64,000 nucleotides of DNA, from assembly GCF_000235365.1 (NCBI RefSeq), contig NC_016450.1:1-64000 (forward strand), in the 5' to 3' direction. Shown piece after piece: positions 29,805-39,839 of the stretch. The position numbers and the translations under genes were made by a program. The notes beneath the pieces are model-generated. The model saw only the letters and a program-made list of their open reading frames with translations, did not search any database and was not told where the DNA came from. Origin of the DNA: Eremothecium cymbalariae DBVPG#7215 (lineage: Eukaryota > Ascomycota > Saccharomycetes > Saccharomycetales > Saccharomycetaceae). Each line of letters begins with the position of its first letter. Positions within the stretch are counted from its first letter, which is position 1.

Positions 29805-30476
29805 TTACAATAAACCGATTAAGGCTAGCAGTATAAATGACAGTGAGCCTATATGTGGCGACAAGGCATGCTGTCCGCCAACACTAGAATCAGTCAAAGT
29901 AGTGATTGTAGGTGCTTTGACTGACCCTACAGCGCCCTGAATCGAGCCCAATCCAATAGATCCTGAACTTGGTGTTTCAACGCTGTTATACTGACTAGTG
30001 AAGTACTGGTGGTACGCACTCTTTATACCTTGCGATTTGCCATCAATTAAAAAAGTGTACCATATAAGTGTAGGATCTCTCAAAGCAGTCGTCGTAACAC
30101 CATCTGTTACAAAGGTCACATACAAGTCAATCTGATCTGTAGGAACGCTGTCTAAAGTGTTCATAGTAGTAGAAGGGTCAGGAGCATTATTGGAATTCAC
30201 TATCGGTTCGGTTGGAGTAGTTACCGCAGAAACAGAATGGGTGGGAGCATCTCCAGCATTACCAGGACGGGCACCACCACCAGGTGCTGCCCCAACATCA
30301 GCTGCGGCTCCAGGATTACCGGCTACCGCTGCAGGAGTAGTGGTGGCAGCCGGATCGAAAATAGTTACATGAGTAGTAGGTACCCCTGCCACGTTGGTCA
30401 CTAGTGTAGAAGTTATTACCACAGCACGAACAGTAGCAACTAGAGCAAATATTATGGATATCTCTTTGAGAAGCAT
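29805..30476 (-). CDS. KRE1: Kre1-type GPI cell wall glycoprotein
   Basis: Kre1 is an O-mannosylated surface glycoprotein needed for beta-1,6-glucan assembly; in S. cerevisiae it also serves as the membrane receptor of the K1 killer toxin. From the ATG at 30476 the protein has 223 residues (313 in S. cerevisiae). A signal peptide (about 1-18) is followed by a Thr/Ala/Pro/Gly-rich spacer. A conserved central block contains DPTLIWYTFLIDGKSQG, YFTSQYNSVETPSSGSIGLG, and a hydrophobic GPI signal (about 206-223) ends the protein. Identification rests on this block plus position between ARG8 and VNX1 (YNL322C). Confidence 0.85.
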   Translation of the reverse strand: MLLKEISIIFALVATVRAVVITSTLVTNVAGVPTTHVTIFDPAATTTPAAVAGNPGAAADVGAAPGGGARPGNAGDAPTHSVSAVTTPTEPIVNSNNAPDPSTTMNTLDSVPTDQIDLYVTFVTDGVTTTALRDPTLIWYTFLIDGKSQGIKSAYHQYFTSQYNSVETPSSGSIGLGSIQGAVGSVKAPTITTLTDSSVGGQHALSPHIGSLSFILLALIGLL

Positions 30477-31012
30477 TATCTTCTGTGCAGCTAATAGCAC
30501 TTTCTCTAACCACAGATGTTACTAATCAGCTTTAAAGGACTTTTGTATTCGTCGACTGGGCCGACTCCTCGAGGCATATATATCAACTTACTGGTATTTC
30601 GCCCATAGCCAAACTCCATTTTCCATTGTTTCTTTTTATACTCTTATTGGAATTTTTCAAATATTCCGCTCTAAATATGTCACGTGCTTTAAAGGAATTT
30701 TAATCTAATTTAAGATCACGTGAAAATATAAGATAAATTGAAATATAAAATAGTGTTTGTAGTAGTTTAACTGAGCTACAATTGCTTGAAGTAGGTATGT
30801 TTCTTCATTTATCCATTCTGAAGAAGGTGGTTCAAGAATTTTTGGTGAATTCAGAGATCTGAACATCTCGGGTTGAATTCTTGACGCAGTGTTCTTAAAC
30901 CTGTACAAATTCAAGTTCCGGATAAGGAGGTATACATACATATAAGCTAAACCGAAGGTGCGTAGGCCGGTAGATAAGGCTGGGAAGGTTTTATTAGTTT
31001 AAAGGTACAAGG
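30477..31012. promoter_or_regulatory. Divergent promoter KRE1/VNX1 with two CACGTG boxes
   Basis: The region holds TCACGTG at 30680-30686 and TCACGTG at 30716-30722, 36 bp apart, so on the same helix face to within half a turn. Both fit the Cbf1 consensus RTCACRTG. A minus-strand open frame at 30705-30941 looks accidental. No other element is recognised. Confidence 0.5.
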
Positions 31013-33646
31013 ATGTCTAAGAGGTTACCGAACCAAAGCAAGAATACTCACGATAGTACACGCAGAGTGTTCTCTGTTGATTACGACTCTAATGAGTTCC
31101 ATAACGAACCCCGTTATCATAGGGGGTGTCAGGATGGGATGAACGTAAACAAAAATCACCGTGGGAGTACTCTCAATGCAAGTGCTACTGCACCATCGTT
31201 GTTAGGCGGCGTGGGATGTGGATCGGTTGGTGCATCTATCAGACCCAGCTTAGAACAGAAGCACTCGAGGTTTTCGATTGATGATGATAACGATGAGATT
31301 GGTGTTCAAGATAACCACCATGACATGGTGTTACCGCCTACAATAGAAGACCAGGAGTCGATAACAACGGTCGAATCTTACACTTTACGGGAAAGACAGG
31401 AAGCTATTAACGAGACCCATCCTTTTGGGATAAGAATTTGGAAGCCTGCATTGTATAAAAAGCAGCGATCTGTTCAGAAGGCTGCTAACGAGGATATACA
31501 TGAGACTAAATACAGGCATGTTTCTCTTTCGTTGCATTTTTCGAATGTTCTATGGTCATTAACTTTAGGTTTGTTCATGTATTTGGTTCTAACGCTGGGT
31601 GGTGTTCTGGTTATTTCTTTGGGCTTGTGGACGGAATCAGCTCAAGATTACTCTAGAGTGTTTTTCAAACTGGGTAGGTACCTTTTATGGCCTTTTGGGA
31701 AGGTTGTATATATTGTCTCTGACCAACATTATTTACTCGAGGACAAAGATGAAGGTATCAGTATGCATCAGTTCTATAAATGGATTAGTTCCACTGGAAA
31801 TAGACTGTTTTTTCATCAAATGGGAACGAATATGCAATCTCCATTGACATTTCAGAGAGATACTACTTATGATTCTATAATTCGTGACATAAATACCGAA
31901 TCTGATGAGGCACAAGATTTAGCCACAGATTCTGTGCCTCAAAGAAGACTATTTGGACGTGGTCAATGGTCCGTGGGAAGAATTGCATTTTATGCCTTGT
32001 TTCACGTAGTTATTCAACCGACTATGATGTTCTTGGTTGCAATAACATGGTTGGCAGTCTTCACGATCCCTATGAGTAATATTATGTGGAATCTAATGTA
32101 CCATTGCAGAAGACACCCATTAGCATTGGAGTTTAAGCATGTCAAGAACTCTGATCTTCCTACTACGGCTGATCAAGAAATGGAAACTAAAAATGTCTTG
32201 CTGTGTACATTCCGTTGTGCCGGATTGCATTATTATAAGTTTACTGTTGATGGAACAAATATAATTGTAATGAATTTAATCGCAATCGTGTTTTTCACGA
32301 TTTTTAATTTTTACATGATTAAAGGATATTTTGGTGCCACCATTTGGTTAACTCAAGATTCAGTTATATTTTTATTTTGTTTATTATCCATTATTCCTTT
32401 AGCGTTTTATATTGGCCAAGCAGTTGCATCTATTTCTGCACAAACTTCGATGGGTGTTGGTGCTGTTTTGAACGCCTTTTTTACTACAGTTGTAGAAGTT
32501 TTCTTATATTGCATTGCGTTAATACAATCTAAGGGCTTACTGGTTGAGGGTTCGCTGATTGGTTCTTTATTGGGAGCAGTTTTGTTATTACCTGGATTGT
32601 CTATGTGTGGAGGTGCATTGAAAAGGAAAACTCAACGCTACAATCCTGCTAGTGCAGGTGTTTCAAGCGCTATGTTGATATTTTCTATGATGGTTATGTT
32701 CGTTCCTACAATATTATATGGCATTTACGGTGAATGGGACATGATTTGCAAACAGACTCCTAATCTTTTGACGAAAAGCTGCAACTTTATTCAGCCGCCA
32801 TTGAAGTTTGATAATATGTATCTCAAGGTGATAAAGCCAATCTCCATCATCTGCGCGGTTGTTCTATTCTTGGCTTATATAATAGGTTTATGGTTTACTT
32901 TAAGGACGCATGCTGCAATGATATGGCAGATGCCAATAACAGATCAACGTCAACAACAATCACAACCGTTACAGCAACAGCAACAACAACAACAACAACA
33001 AAATCAACATCAACATCAAGCTCAGTCAGTTGGTCGTCGTGAACAATACTCAAATGCTGCAGGTATCTCTTTTAACAGTGTTGGTCCCCCATTATATGAA
33101 CAAAAAGGCCATTCTGGACCAAACTGGTCACGTACCAAGTCAACCTACATTTTATTGGGGGCTAGTATTTTATACGCTGTGATCGCCGAGATTTTGGTTT
33201 CCTGTGTCGACGGAGTGTTGACAAAGATACCCTCAGTAAGCCCCAAGTTCCTCGGTTTGACTATTTTTGCGTTGGTTCCAAACACTACTGAGTTTTTAAA
33301 TGCCATATCATTTGCTATTAACGGCAATGTTGCATTATCCATGGAAATCGGAAGTGCTTACGCTTTACAGGTCTGTTTGCTACAAATTCCTGCATTAGTA
33401 ATTTATTCTCTAATCTACACAATGAATATGGATGAATCACAGATTAACATCCGAGACCAAATGTTTGCCCTGGTGTTTCCACGCTGGGACCTTATCGCGT
33501 GTGTCATTTCAGGGTTTTTGTTTACATATTTATACGCTGAAGGCAAGTCTAACTACTTCAAGGGTTCCATTTTGATTTTACTTTACATTGTAACAATTGT
33601 AGGATTCTATTTTCAAGATCTGATGGACGAATATTTAAAAATCTGA
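31013..33646 (+). CDS. VNX1: Vacuolar Na+(K+)/H+ exchanger Vnx1 (CAX family)
   Basis: Vnx1 is a CAX-superfamily antiporter of the vacuole membrane that drives monovalent cations into the vacuole against protons. The 877-residue protein (908 in S. cerevisiae) has a long polar N-terminus. Membrane segments begin near residue 180, and about a dozen follow. The two alpha-repeat regions are visible as NAFFTTVVEVFLYCIALIQS and, near the end, LTIFALVPNTTEFLNAISFA. A poly-Gln tract (32944-33020) lies in the cytosolic loop between the halves and separates them. It is syntenic with YNL321W. Confidence 0.94.
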   Translation: MSKRLPNQSKNTHDSTRRVFSVDYDSNEFHNEPRYHRGCQDGMNVNKNHRGSTLNASATAPSLLGGVGCGSVGASIRPSLEQKHSRFSIDDDNDEIGVQDNHHDMVLPPTIEDQESITTVESYTLRERQEAINETHPFGIRIWKPALYKKQRSVQKAANEDIHETKYRHVSLSLHFSNVLWSLTLGLFMYLVLTLGGVLVISLGLWTESAQDYSRVFFKLGRYLLWPFGKVVYIVSDQHYLLEDKDEGISMHQFYKWISSTGNRLFFHQMGTNMQSPLTFQRDTTYDSIIRDINTESDEAQDLATDSVPQRRLFGRGQWSVGRIAFYALFHVVIQPTMMFLVAITWLAVFTIPMSNIMWNLMYHCRRHPLALEFKHVKNSDLPTTADQEMETKNVLLCTFRCAGLHYYKFTVDGTNIIVMNLIAIVFFTIFNFYMIKGYFGATIWLTQDSVIFLFCLLSIIPLAFYIGQAVASISAQTSMGVGAVLNAFFTTVVEVFLYCIALIQSKGLLVEGSLIGSLLGAVLLLPGLSMCGGALKRKTQRYNPASAGVSSAMLIFSMMVMFVPTILYGIYGEWDMICKQTPNLLTKSCNFIQPPLKFDNMYLKVIKPISIICAVVLFLAYIIGLWFTLRTHAAMIWQMPITDQRQQQSQPLQQQQQQQQQQNQHQHQAQSVGRREQYSNAAGISFNSVGPPLYEQKGHSGPNWSRTKSTYILLGASILYAVIAEILVSCVDGVLTKIPSVSPKFLGLTIFALVPNTTEFLNAISFAINGNVALSMEIGSAYALQVCLLQIPALVIYSLIYTMNMDESQINIRDQMFALVFPRWDLIACVISGFLFTYLYAEGKSNYFKGSILILLYIVTIVGFYFQDLMDEYLKI
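32944..33020 (+). repeat. CAA/CAG repeat coding for poly-Gln in VNX1
   Basis: A run of CAA/CAG codons interspersed with CAT and CCG encodes Gln-rich sequence in the central cytosolic loop of the exchanger. The frame is kept. Length variation between strains is expected. Confidence 0.9.
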
Positions 33647-33897
33647 CTATTAAGTGCACTATATATATATTCATTTAATGGACATTCACCACATTATGAA
33701 GTTTTAAAACCCATTAATATAACTTAATGTGTTTTTAGTGTACATATATAGAGCAAATTATCTTGATCTAATAACATTAGAAATATTCATATATATTTAT
33801 ATATATAAATTCATTTAAATGATTAAATAGAGATATCAAACATAAATGTACAGGCCAAAGATCTTCAACAACAACAATTTCAAGCCCTATGCTTAAT
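33647..33897. other. Convergent 3' region VNX1/CDC33
   Basis: This is a very AT-rich stretch with repeated TATATA runs (33661-33671 and 33790-33807), typical of overlapping yeast 3' ends and polyadenylation signals. There is no gene. Confidence 0.4.
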
Positions 33898-34536
33898 CTA
33901 CAAAACTAGAGTTGGTCTAGCGTTTTTATCGTTAGCAGAAGAGTGAGCGAAAAATTCCAACTTGTCAGATTCCTCCAACTGCAGCACCGCCTTAAACTTT
34001 GCACCAACCTTGGACAATGGCTCCTGGTCTACAGACTTGGTCCACAACCCAATCTTGTACCCTGATCTTCTCACGTTCACCACAACACCGTTGATTTCAG
34101 AATCATCCTCATCGATAGATTCACCAATGACAGCCAATAGGGCCCTTAGCCACAAATCATCTATATGTGGCGCCCTTGCACTTTTGAACTGGAAAGACCA
34201 CTTACCTCCCTTGGAGTTGGCCTCATCTTCCCACTCTGGCCTGATGTCATCGCGGAATAAATGGTAATCCGACTTCAAGGGAAGTTCACGAGGTCTAGGA
34301 ATCGACTGCTGGATAGCCCAAAACTCTTCAACAGTAGTAAAGGATGTAACCGGGCGCAATAAATCAGACCAAGACTCGTTTTCCCCGACCGGAGGCTTGG
34401 TATACCAAAGAGTCCATTTTGAGTTTAATGGATGTTTCAAATTGAAGTCCTTGCTGTTAGATAGCACAGTTTGGCCTTCTTGATTTTCTGAAACGGACAA
34501 CCCTTGCGTCTTCTGAGTAACTTCTTCTACAGACAT
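33898..34536 (-). CDS. CDC33: Translation initiation factor eIF4E
   Basis: eIF4E binds the mRNA 5' cap and recruits eIF4G. The product from the ATG at 34536 has 212 residues (213 in S. cerevisiae) and starts MSVEEV like YOL139C; an earlier in-frame ATG at 34605 would add 23 residues not found in relatives. Landmarks are the core LNSKWTLWYTKPP, NESWSDLLRPVTSF, DIRPEWEDEANSKGGKWSF (cap-stacking and cap-contact tryptophans) and DDLWLRALLAVIGE. It is cytosolic. It is expected to be essential and highly expressed. Confidence 0.97.
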   Translation of the reverse strand: MSVEEVTQKTQGLSVSENQEGQTVLSNSKDFNLKHPLNSKWTLWYTKPPVGENESWSDLLRPVTSFTTVEEFWAIQQSIPRPRELPLKSDYHLFRDDIRPEWEDEANSKGGKWSFQFKSARAPHIDDLWLRALLAVIGESIDEDDSEINGVVVNVRRSGYKIGLWTKSVDQEPLSKVGAKFKAVLQLEESDKLEFFAHSSANDKNARPTLVL

Positions 34537-34954
34537 ATTGATGATTATAACACAATGGTGAGGGGGTAGCAGAGATATTAAGGCTCTTACCTTTTGCCTA
34601 TGCATTCAACATGTTCCGAGACCCCATCAATATTCCATTATTCTAATTTCAGCCGGTTTACCGACATGGATACAACCAAAAAATTTTCAATTGTCGTTCG
34701 ATACGATATCCGGGTAATGTTCACAGCTGTCAAAATATAGAATTATTTATAAACATGATTTATCTAAAATATGACCATCTGTAGTTTCCCTTTTAAATGA
34801 AATCCCGTTAGTTGTAATGAAACAAACAGTATCAAGGGAGTAGATATATGTATGTTACAAGGAGCTTATCAGAGCGAGATCTGAGGGTATTTTGTCAATT
34901 TAGCTGATAGACTGGTAGCCACGCTGTAAGGTTGTCAGAATTGGTCGTGGATCC
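34537..34954. promoter_or_regulatory. Divergent promoter CDC33 / YNL320W homologue
   Basis: A perfect Reb1 core CGGGTAA at 34711-34717 lies 175 bp before the CDC33 start, a common arrangement at highly expressed yeast genes. Nothing else in the 418 bp is recognised. Confidence 0.5.
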
Positions 34955-35812
34955 ATGGTTCTTGAAAGATTGGTAAATATGGTGCTAGGAGGAGCAGCGC
35001 TTACAGTGTCAGTGTTCCTGGCTGCTTTGTACGTCTATCAGAATAAGCTTGTTTACCCTTCGTGGGCTCAAGGAGCACGCCAACATGTGGATACACCAGA
35101 TATGTATGGGCTTCCTTATAAGGAGCAGAGGCTGGTGACGAAAGATGGGGTAGAGATTCGAGCATTTGATATTCGAAAGAGTGGGTCGAAGGCTACGTTT
35201 TTAGTATTGGCACCGAATGCTGGAAACATTGGGTATTTCCTATCTGTAGCAGAGATGTTGTACAAGCAGTTTAGTGTGTCTGTGTTCATGTATTCTTATC
35301 GTGGATACGGGTATTCGCAGGGGAGTCCAAGTGAGCAAGGACTAAAGTTAGACGCTGATTGTGTGATGGAGTTTATGAGCCATGATGACTTCTATTCGGC
35401 ACAGAAAATTGTACTCTATGGAAGGTCATTGGGAGGAGCTAATGCTATATATATTGCAAGGAAATATGGCTCTCTTTGTGATGCCATGATCCTGGAAAAC
35501 ACATTTTTATCGATTCGAAAGGTTATCCCTTATGTGTTCCCCTATTTGAAATATTTCTCGTTTATGTGCCATGAGGTGTGGAACTCTGAGGCGGAGATGC
35601 CATTGGTTTATGAGGACCTGCCTGTGTTATTCTTAAGTGGTCTGAAGGATGAAATTGTACCGCCAGACCATATGCAGAAACTATATGATCTGTGTCGTAG
35701 TAGAACAAAAGGATTCTTCACCTTCCCGCTTGGATACCACAACGACACAATAGTTCAAAGTGGCTACTGGGATATTGTCCACGATTTCTTGGAAAAACAC
35801 ATGATTCTATGA
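34955..35812 (+). CDS. Bem46/ABHD13-family serine hydrolase (YNL320W homologue)
   Basis: The 285-residue protein matches S. cerevisiae YNL320W (284 residues), a member of the Bem46 alpha/beta-hydrolase family with unknown substrate. An N-terminal membrane anchor (about 9-28) is followed by the hydrolase core: YSYRGYGYSQG, the nucleophile elbow YGRSLGGANA, an acid in SGLKDEIVPP and a catalytic His in LGYHNDT. These give a complete Ser-Asp-His triad. The anchor suggests an endomembrane location. It is divergent from CDC33 and convergent with RTC1. Confidence 0.92.
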   Translation: MVLERLVNMVLGGAALTVSVFLAALYVYQNKLVYPSWAQGARQHVDTPDMYGLPYKEQRLVTKDGVEIRAFDIRKSGSKATFLVLAPNAGNIGYFLSVAEMLYKQFSVSVFMYSYRGYGYSQGSPSEQGLKLDADCVMEFMSHDDFYSAQKIVLYGRSLGGANAIYIARKYGSLCDAMILENTFLSIRKVIPYVFPYLKYFSFMCHEVWNSEAEMPLVYEDLPVLFLSGLKDEIVPPDHMQKLYDLCRSRTKGFFTFPLGYHNDTIVQSGYWDIVHDFLEKHMIL

Positions 35813-35885
35813 AGATGAGAATATATGTAAGCGTATGAATATAATGATTTTGTATATATATATCTATATCCTATATAAGATGAAT

Positions 35886-38800
35886 TCATAGCATAACGCC
35901 GCTACAGCCGGAAGGACATTCTGTCATACCCTCGTCGAGGAACCATCTTTTAAAGCAACCAAAATGACCCTCATGCCCGCAATGGAGGAGACACATCGTT
36001 AGCTTTTTCATTGGGGTCTCACAGAACACGCAGAGAGAAGATGGTTTTTTGCATAAGTCGCAGTACCAATAGCCAAAGTTATTCATAATATGAGGATTCC
36101 CTAACTGAAATTCTTTAGTAAGTTTTGATTTGCTATGCTCGTTTATGATCAACTTTCCACACTTGTCGCAAAACAATCGTATTGTAGATTGGCCGGAACC
36201 CGCACCTAGAATATCATCCCACGGGCAATATTTAAGTAAATCAGCGGATATTTCAAATAATTCGTAATGGTGTAAAACTGTGATAAATTCAGCCAAAGTA
36301 TTTTTGGCTATGTAAGTTGATGTGATGTTGAACGTAGTCTGAAACATTAGTATAATAGTTACTGTAAGCAAAATATTTCCTGTTTCCACACTATGTTTGA
36401 ATATCTGTTTAATTAAACGACTCGTTTTCCATGGTGGTAGATACTTATCGCTTATACTCTTTGCTTCATCATTAGCTTGTCCACTTAACAAATGCCCGCC
36501 AGATGATTGGAACTTTTGGGGAGATAGGCCAAATATATATGAATTTATGGCCATGGTTTCATGATTGAAATGATTCGGATTCGGCGTTATAGATTTCTTG
36601 GATTTTGCACATCCTATTGGTGAAGAATAAGGCCTTCTGTAGCCCATTACATAAGATTCTGCACTATGGATGGATGACCGTTTACTAAATCCGCTTCCCA
36701 AAGATGTGGAAGCCTTGCCTTTAGTGGTGATCAATTCATTGTCAACATCCATTTGGCCAATCCTCGGTGACCTTAAGTTTGTCATTAAAGTGTCGATGAA
36801 TGAAGTTCTAGGTACACGATTACTCGTAATAGGAATACCCAACGATGGTTCAATATTACTGCGTTTTCCAGACGCACTGTAATCGGAAGCTCCATCATCC
36901 TCTATTTCCACAGCATTTTCACTGCTGATATCTTCGTCTACTGAAGTTCTTTGTTTCAGTTCAAGCAGCTCTCGTAAGTTCTTCTGTATATCGTTATTAT
37001 TCAAGTGGTTGTTAGAAGAATCTGTGGAAAAAGTATCACTATTCGTCTTTTCACCGTTAAACGCAACTTCCATGTTAGTGGTATGCTTTCCATTAAGAGC
37101 CTTGTTTGAAGAAATGCTTTCAATGGCTTGTTGCATTTGTTGCCCGTCAGCAGAGGAGCTGAGCTCACTTGCATCATAACTACTGTATCCTGATGTTAGA
37201 GAATCACTTCTAAGGGATTTCTTTGATCCTAATGTGGTGTCATGCCTTCCTGTAGGATTCAAGACATCATTGTTTTCATCATCCGCAAGCATAAATGCAG
37301 CCTCTGTAAGTTGCTTTAAATCCCATAGCAAACTATCTCTAATCATCAACCATAGCTTAAAGTTTACTACATCGTCAATATAAGCATACGTCTCGGCATT
37401 ATGGGCACACATAGATATCAACTTAATATAATGATTGTTCTGTTTTTGAAGTTTGGAAGTAGCAACATCATCCGCATTGCGAGTGTCATTCCTTTCCTCC
37501 GCTGCAAGGCTTATATCTGAGGAATCGTCTGTTGGTATGCTGTTTGATGTATCCGGTTTTTTTGGTGCTACCGTATCTGGGCCATATATCCCAGAATCAG
37601 TGTCATGCGAAGTGGTAGTACGTATTAGTGTCGCCCAGGTGTTATGACCAGAAATGCCGATGCTCTCCATCAATTTTGTTTTTGCTTCAGTTTCATCAAC
37701 ACTTTGCGAAGGGTCCTCTGCGCTTGATTGTTTAATATCAGTTTTTTCTTGTACATATGAAAACTTAAGTTCTTTTGAAAGAAACTTGAAGACTTCGACG
37801 ACAGATTGTTTGTTAGCAGCTGATTCTTGATCCCTTAAATCTTTCTTCATATTTGGTAGTCTTGAAATACGGACACTATTCAAGATGCGTGGTAAATCTA
37901 GGCTCACTAAAGCTGGTGAATCAATCCCAATACAATATTCTAGGACACCGGACGTAGACGGGGATTCAGATGCGATAGAATTGTGATAAGATGCAGACTG
38001 CACCCCAAAATTTCCTTGAAGGGGGCTTGTAATTTTGGCACTTAATGATGAAACAGTTTTTGAAATCGTCGGCCTTTCTAGGACAAAGTTCGTATGTTGA
38101 TCACTTTGATGTTGTGCTGGAAATAGTGAATTGGAGATATACGCACTATCTTTGTTGGTTGGGTTTATCAAACCAGAAGAGGCATTGGTACTCATTTTGT
38201 GATGATGGAGTCTTGCGGCACTATCAGGTGTCGTTAGTGTCTCAGCAACATAAGTTCCCTTTTCTTGATCGATGAATACTAGTCCATCTCCATCAATATC
38301 TCGCCACTTAACCACACTTTTTGGTAAATTGTCTAACATAGTGGGTTCAGAACGAATATCCCAAGTGGTGATAATATTCTGCTTATCTATATTGAATATA
38401 ATGTTTTTATCCCACCAAACAAAACCTAGCGACGGTGCTGCTGTGATCAATATGTGTTTGGGGATATATTTTCTTGCTAAAGAGTAAATCGACACATCTG
38501 AATCTTCGCCCATAGATGATGTAGCAACAATAGAATTTAGAACGTTCGTCACATAATTGGGTCGGAATTTGAGTTTTGTCATAGGATGCGCTGTATTTAT
38601 CATTGTTTCTAGATAACCTGTCGATATCGGAACAGTATTTATCGAATATCCAGTTGTATTGCTGTGACCTTGTGATAAATTTAAAGTCGCATTTGCCTTA
38701 TCTCCTACATACCACAAGGCACATTTACCATCTCTCCCACCGGTTATAATATAATCCATATGAGGATGCCAATGCATGCAGAGCCCTGGGCCAGAATGGG

Positions 38801-39839
38801 CATTGATCTTTCGTTCGACCTGTCCTGGCTGTCGTAGATCATAAGTCAGCAATAACCCCGAATCATTAACAGAGGCAAACTTGTACCATCTATTGAACGA
38901 GTTCATTGAAGAATTACTATCCGACGATGCAAAATCATAAGAAGGCATCCACTTTACATCTCTTACAGAGTCAGAACCTGAGCTAAAGCTAGCATCACTT
39001 CTATTATTTTTAAATGCGGTTGATCGAAGATCCCAAACTTTGATATATCCATCTTGGCCTCCACTTATAATCAAATTGGTTTGTCCCATATTAAAATCAA
39101 CACTATTGATCGACCTAGAGTGCTCCGAATAAGTGGCTACAAGAGGGGAACCAATATCAGAAGTACGATTTATATCATATATTGACAATGAAGTTGATGT
39201 TCCACAGATGGCAATGTAATTCTTATGGTTATGGAATCCAGCTTTCACATCTGATATCGTACTTATTTTCCTGAAGCTTCTGCGAATAGCGTTAGAAAAC
39301 TTCGTGTTCGTACAGTGGTTGCTTAGAGACATGTAATCTTGTGTTTGGGTAAACGAGTAATCTTCGTCGAACTTGTACAAACCAAGATGACTCTTTCCAG
39401 CAACCACTATCGTCCTACCTTGAGGGTCATTAATCTTGTCCAAACTCGCTATATCCTTATTACACTGAAAAGCGTTGCCAACTCCTGTAAGCCGGCCATC
39501 AGGTCCATGAATTTTAGAATAATCAGAACTCTTCTCATCTTTCGTGGTAGGCGCTATAGGGATGGTGTCAGAGACGCAATCCTCACGGACAGATTCCATA
39601 AAAGGAAAGTTTCCACTCAGTGTGGACCTTTGACTGACCCTAACTTTGGGAGATACAACCCCCTGACATGAGGACGAAGTACCAATCCCTGGTTGCTGCA
39701 TTTTATGGAACGAAAATCGGGAGAAAGATTGAGGCCTAATACCATAAGGTTGCTGGGAATCGTTAGGGGTGGGTGACAACCTTTTTGTTGAAAAGAACCC
39801 ATGCATGGAAGACTCACGGTTCTTTGACATTGAACCCAT
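35886..39839 (-). CDS. RTC1: SEA/GATOR2 complex subunit Rtc1 (Sea2)
   Basis: Rtc1/Sea2 is a coat-like subunit of the vacuole-associated SEA complex (GATOR2 side) that promotes TORC1 signalling. The 1,317-residue protein (1,341 in S. cerevisiae) has a Ser-rich N-terminus. A WD40 propeller (about 125-480) includes SRSINSVDFN, SGGQDGYIKVWDLRS and TGGRDGKCALW. A low-complexity middle and an alpha-solenoid follow. The C-terminal RING-like zinc domain contains CDKCGKL, YWYCDLCKK, CVFCETPMKK and CLLHCGHEGHFGCFKRWF. It is syntenic with YOL138C. An ATG four codons downstream could also serve. Confidence 0.95.
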   Translation of the reverse strand: MGSMSKNRESSMHGFFSTKRLSPTPNDSQQPYGIRPQSFSRFSFHKMQQPGIGTSSSCQGVVSPKVRVSQRSTLSGNFPFMESVREDCVSDTIPIAPTTKDEKSSDYSKIHGPDGRLTGVGNAFQCNKDIASLDKINDPQGRTIVVAGKSHLGLYKFDEDYSFTQTQDYMSLSNHCTNTKFSNAIRRSFRKISTISDVKAGFHNHKNYIAICGTSTSLSIYDINRTSDIGSPLVATYSEHSRSINSVDFNMGQTNLIISGGQDGYIKVWDLRSTAFKNNRSDASFSSGSDSVRDVKWMPSYDFASSDSNSSMNSFNRWYKFASVNDSGLLLTYDLRQPGQVERKINAHSGPGLCMHWHPHMDYIITGGRDGKCALWYVGDKANATLNLSQGHSNTTGYSINTVPISTGYLETMINTAHPMTKLKFRPNYVTNVLNSIVATSSMGEDSDVSIYSLARKYIPKHILITAAPSLGFVWWDKNIIFNIDKQNIITTWDIRSEPTMLDNLPKSVVKWRDIDGDGLVFIDQEKGTYVAETLTTPDSAARLHHHKMSTNASSGLINPTNKDSAYISNSLFPAQHQSDQHTNFVLERPTISKTVSSLSAKITSPLQGNFGVQSASYHNSIASESPSTSGVLEYCIGIDSPALVSLDLPRILNSVRISRLPNMKKDLRDQESAANKQSVVEVFKFLSKELKFSYVQEKTDIKQSSAEDPSQSVDETEAKTKLMESIGISGHNTWATLIRTTTSHDTDSGIYGPDTVAPKKPDTSNSIPTDDSSDISLAAEERNDTRNADDVATSKLQKQNNHYIKLISMCAHNAETYAYIDDVVNFKLWLMIRDSLLWDLKQLTEAAFMLADDENNDVLNPTGRHDTTLGSKKSLRSDSLTSGYSSYDASELSSSADGQQMQQAIESISSNKALNGKHTTNMEVAFNGEKTNSDTFSTDSSNNHLNNNDIQKNLRELLELKQRTSVDEDISSENAVEIEDDGASDYSASGKRSNIEPSLGIPITSNRVPRTSFIDTLMTNLRSPRIGQMDVDNELITTKGKASTSLGSGFSKRSSIHSAESYVMGYRRPYSSPIGCAKSKKSITPNPNHFNHETMAINSYIFGLSPQKFQSSGGHLLSGQANDEAKSISDKYLPPWKTSRLIKQIFKHSVETGNILLTVTIILMFQTTFNITSTYIAKNTLAEFITVLHHYELFEISADLLKYCPWDDILGAGSGQSTIRLFCDKCGKLIINEHSKSKLTKEFQLGNPHIMNNFGYWYCDLCKKPSSLCVFCETPMKKLTMCLLHCGHEGHFGCFKRWFLDEGMTECPSGCSGVML

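Noticed and set aside
30705..30941. 78-codon minus-strand frame in the KRE1/VNX1 promoter
   Set aside because: AT-rich promoter sequence with no recognisable protein.
34537..34605. Upstream in-frame ATG of CDC33
   Set aside because: It would add 23 residues absent from eIF4E relatives, while the inner ATG begins MSVEEV exactly as in S. cerevisiae.
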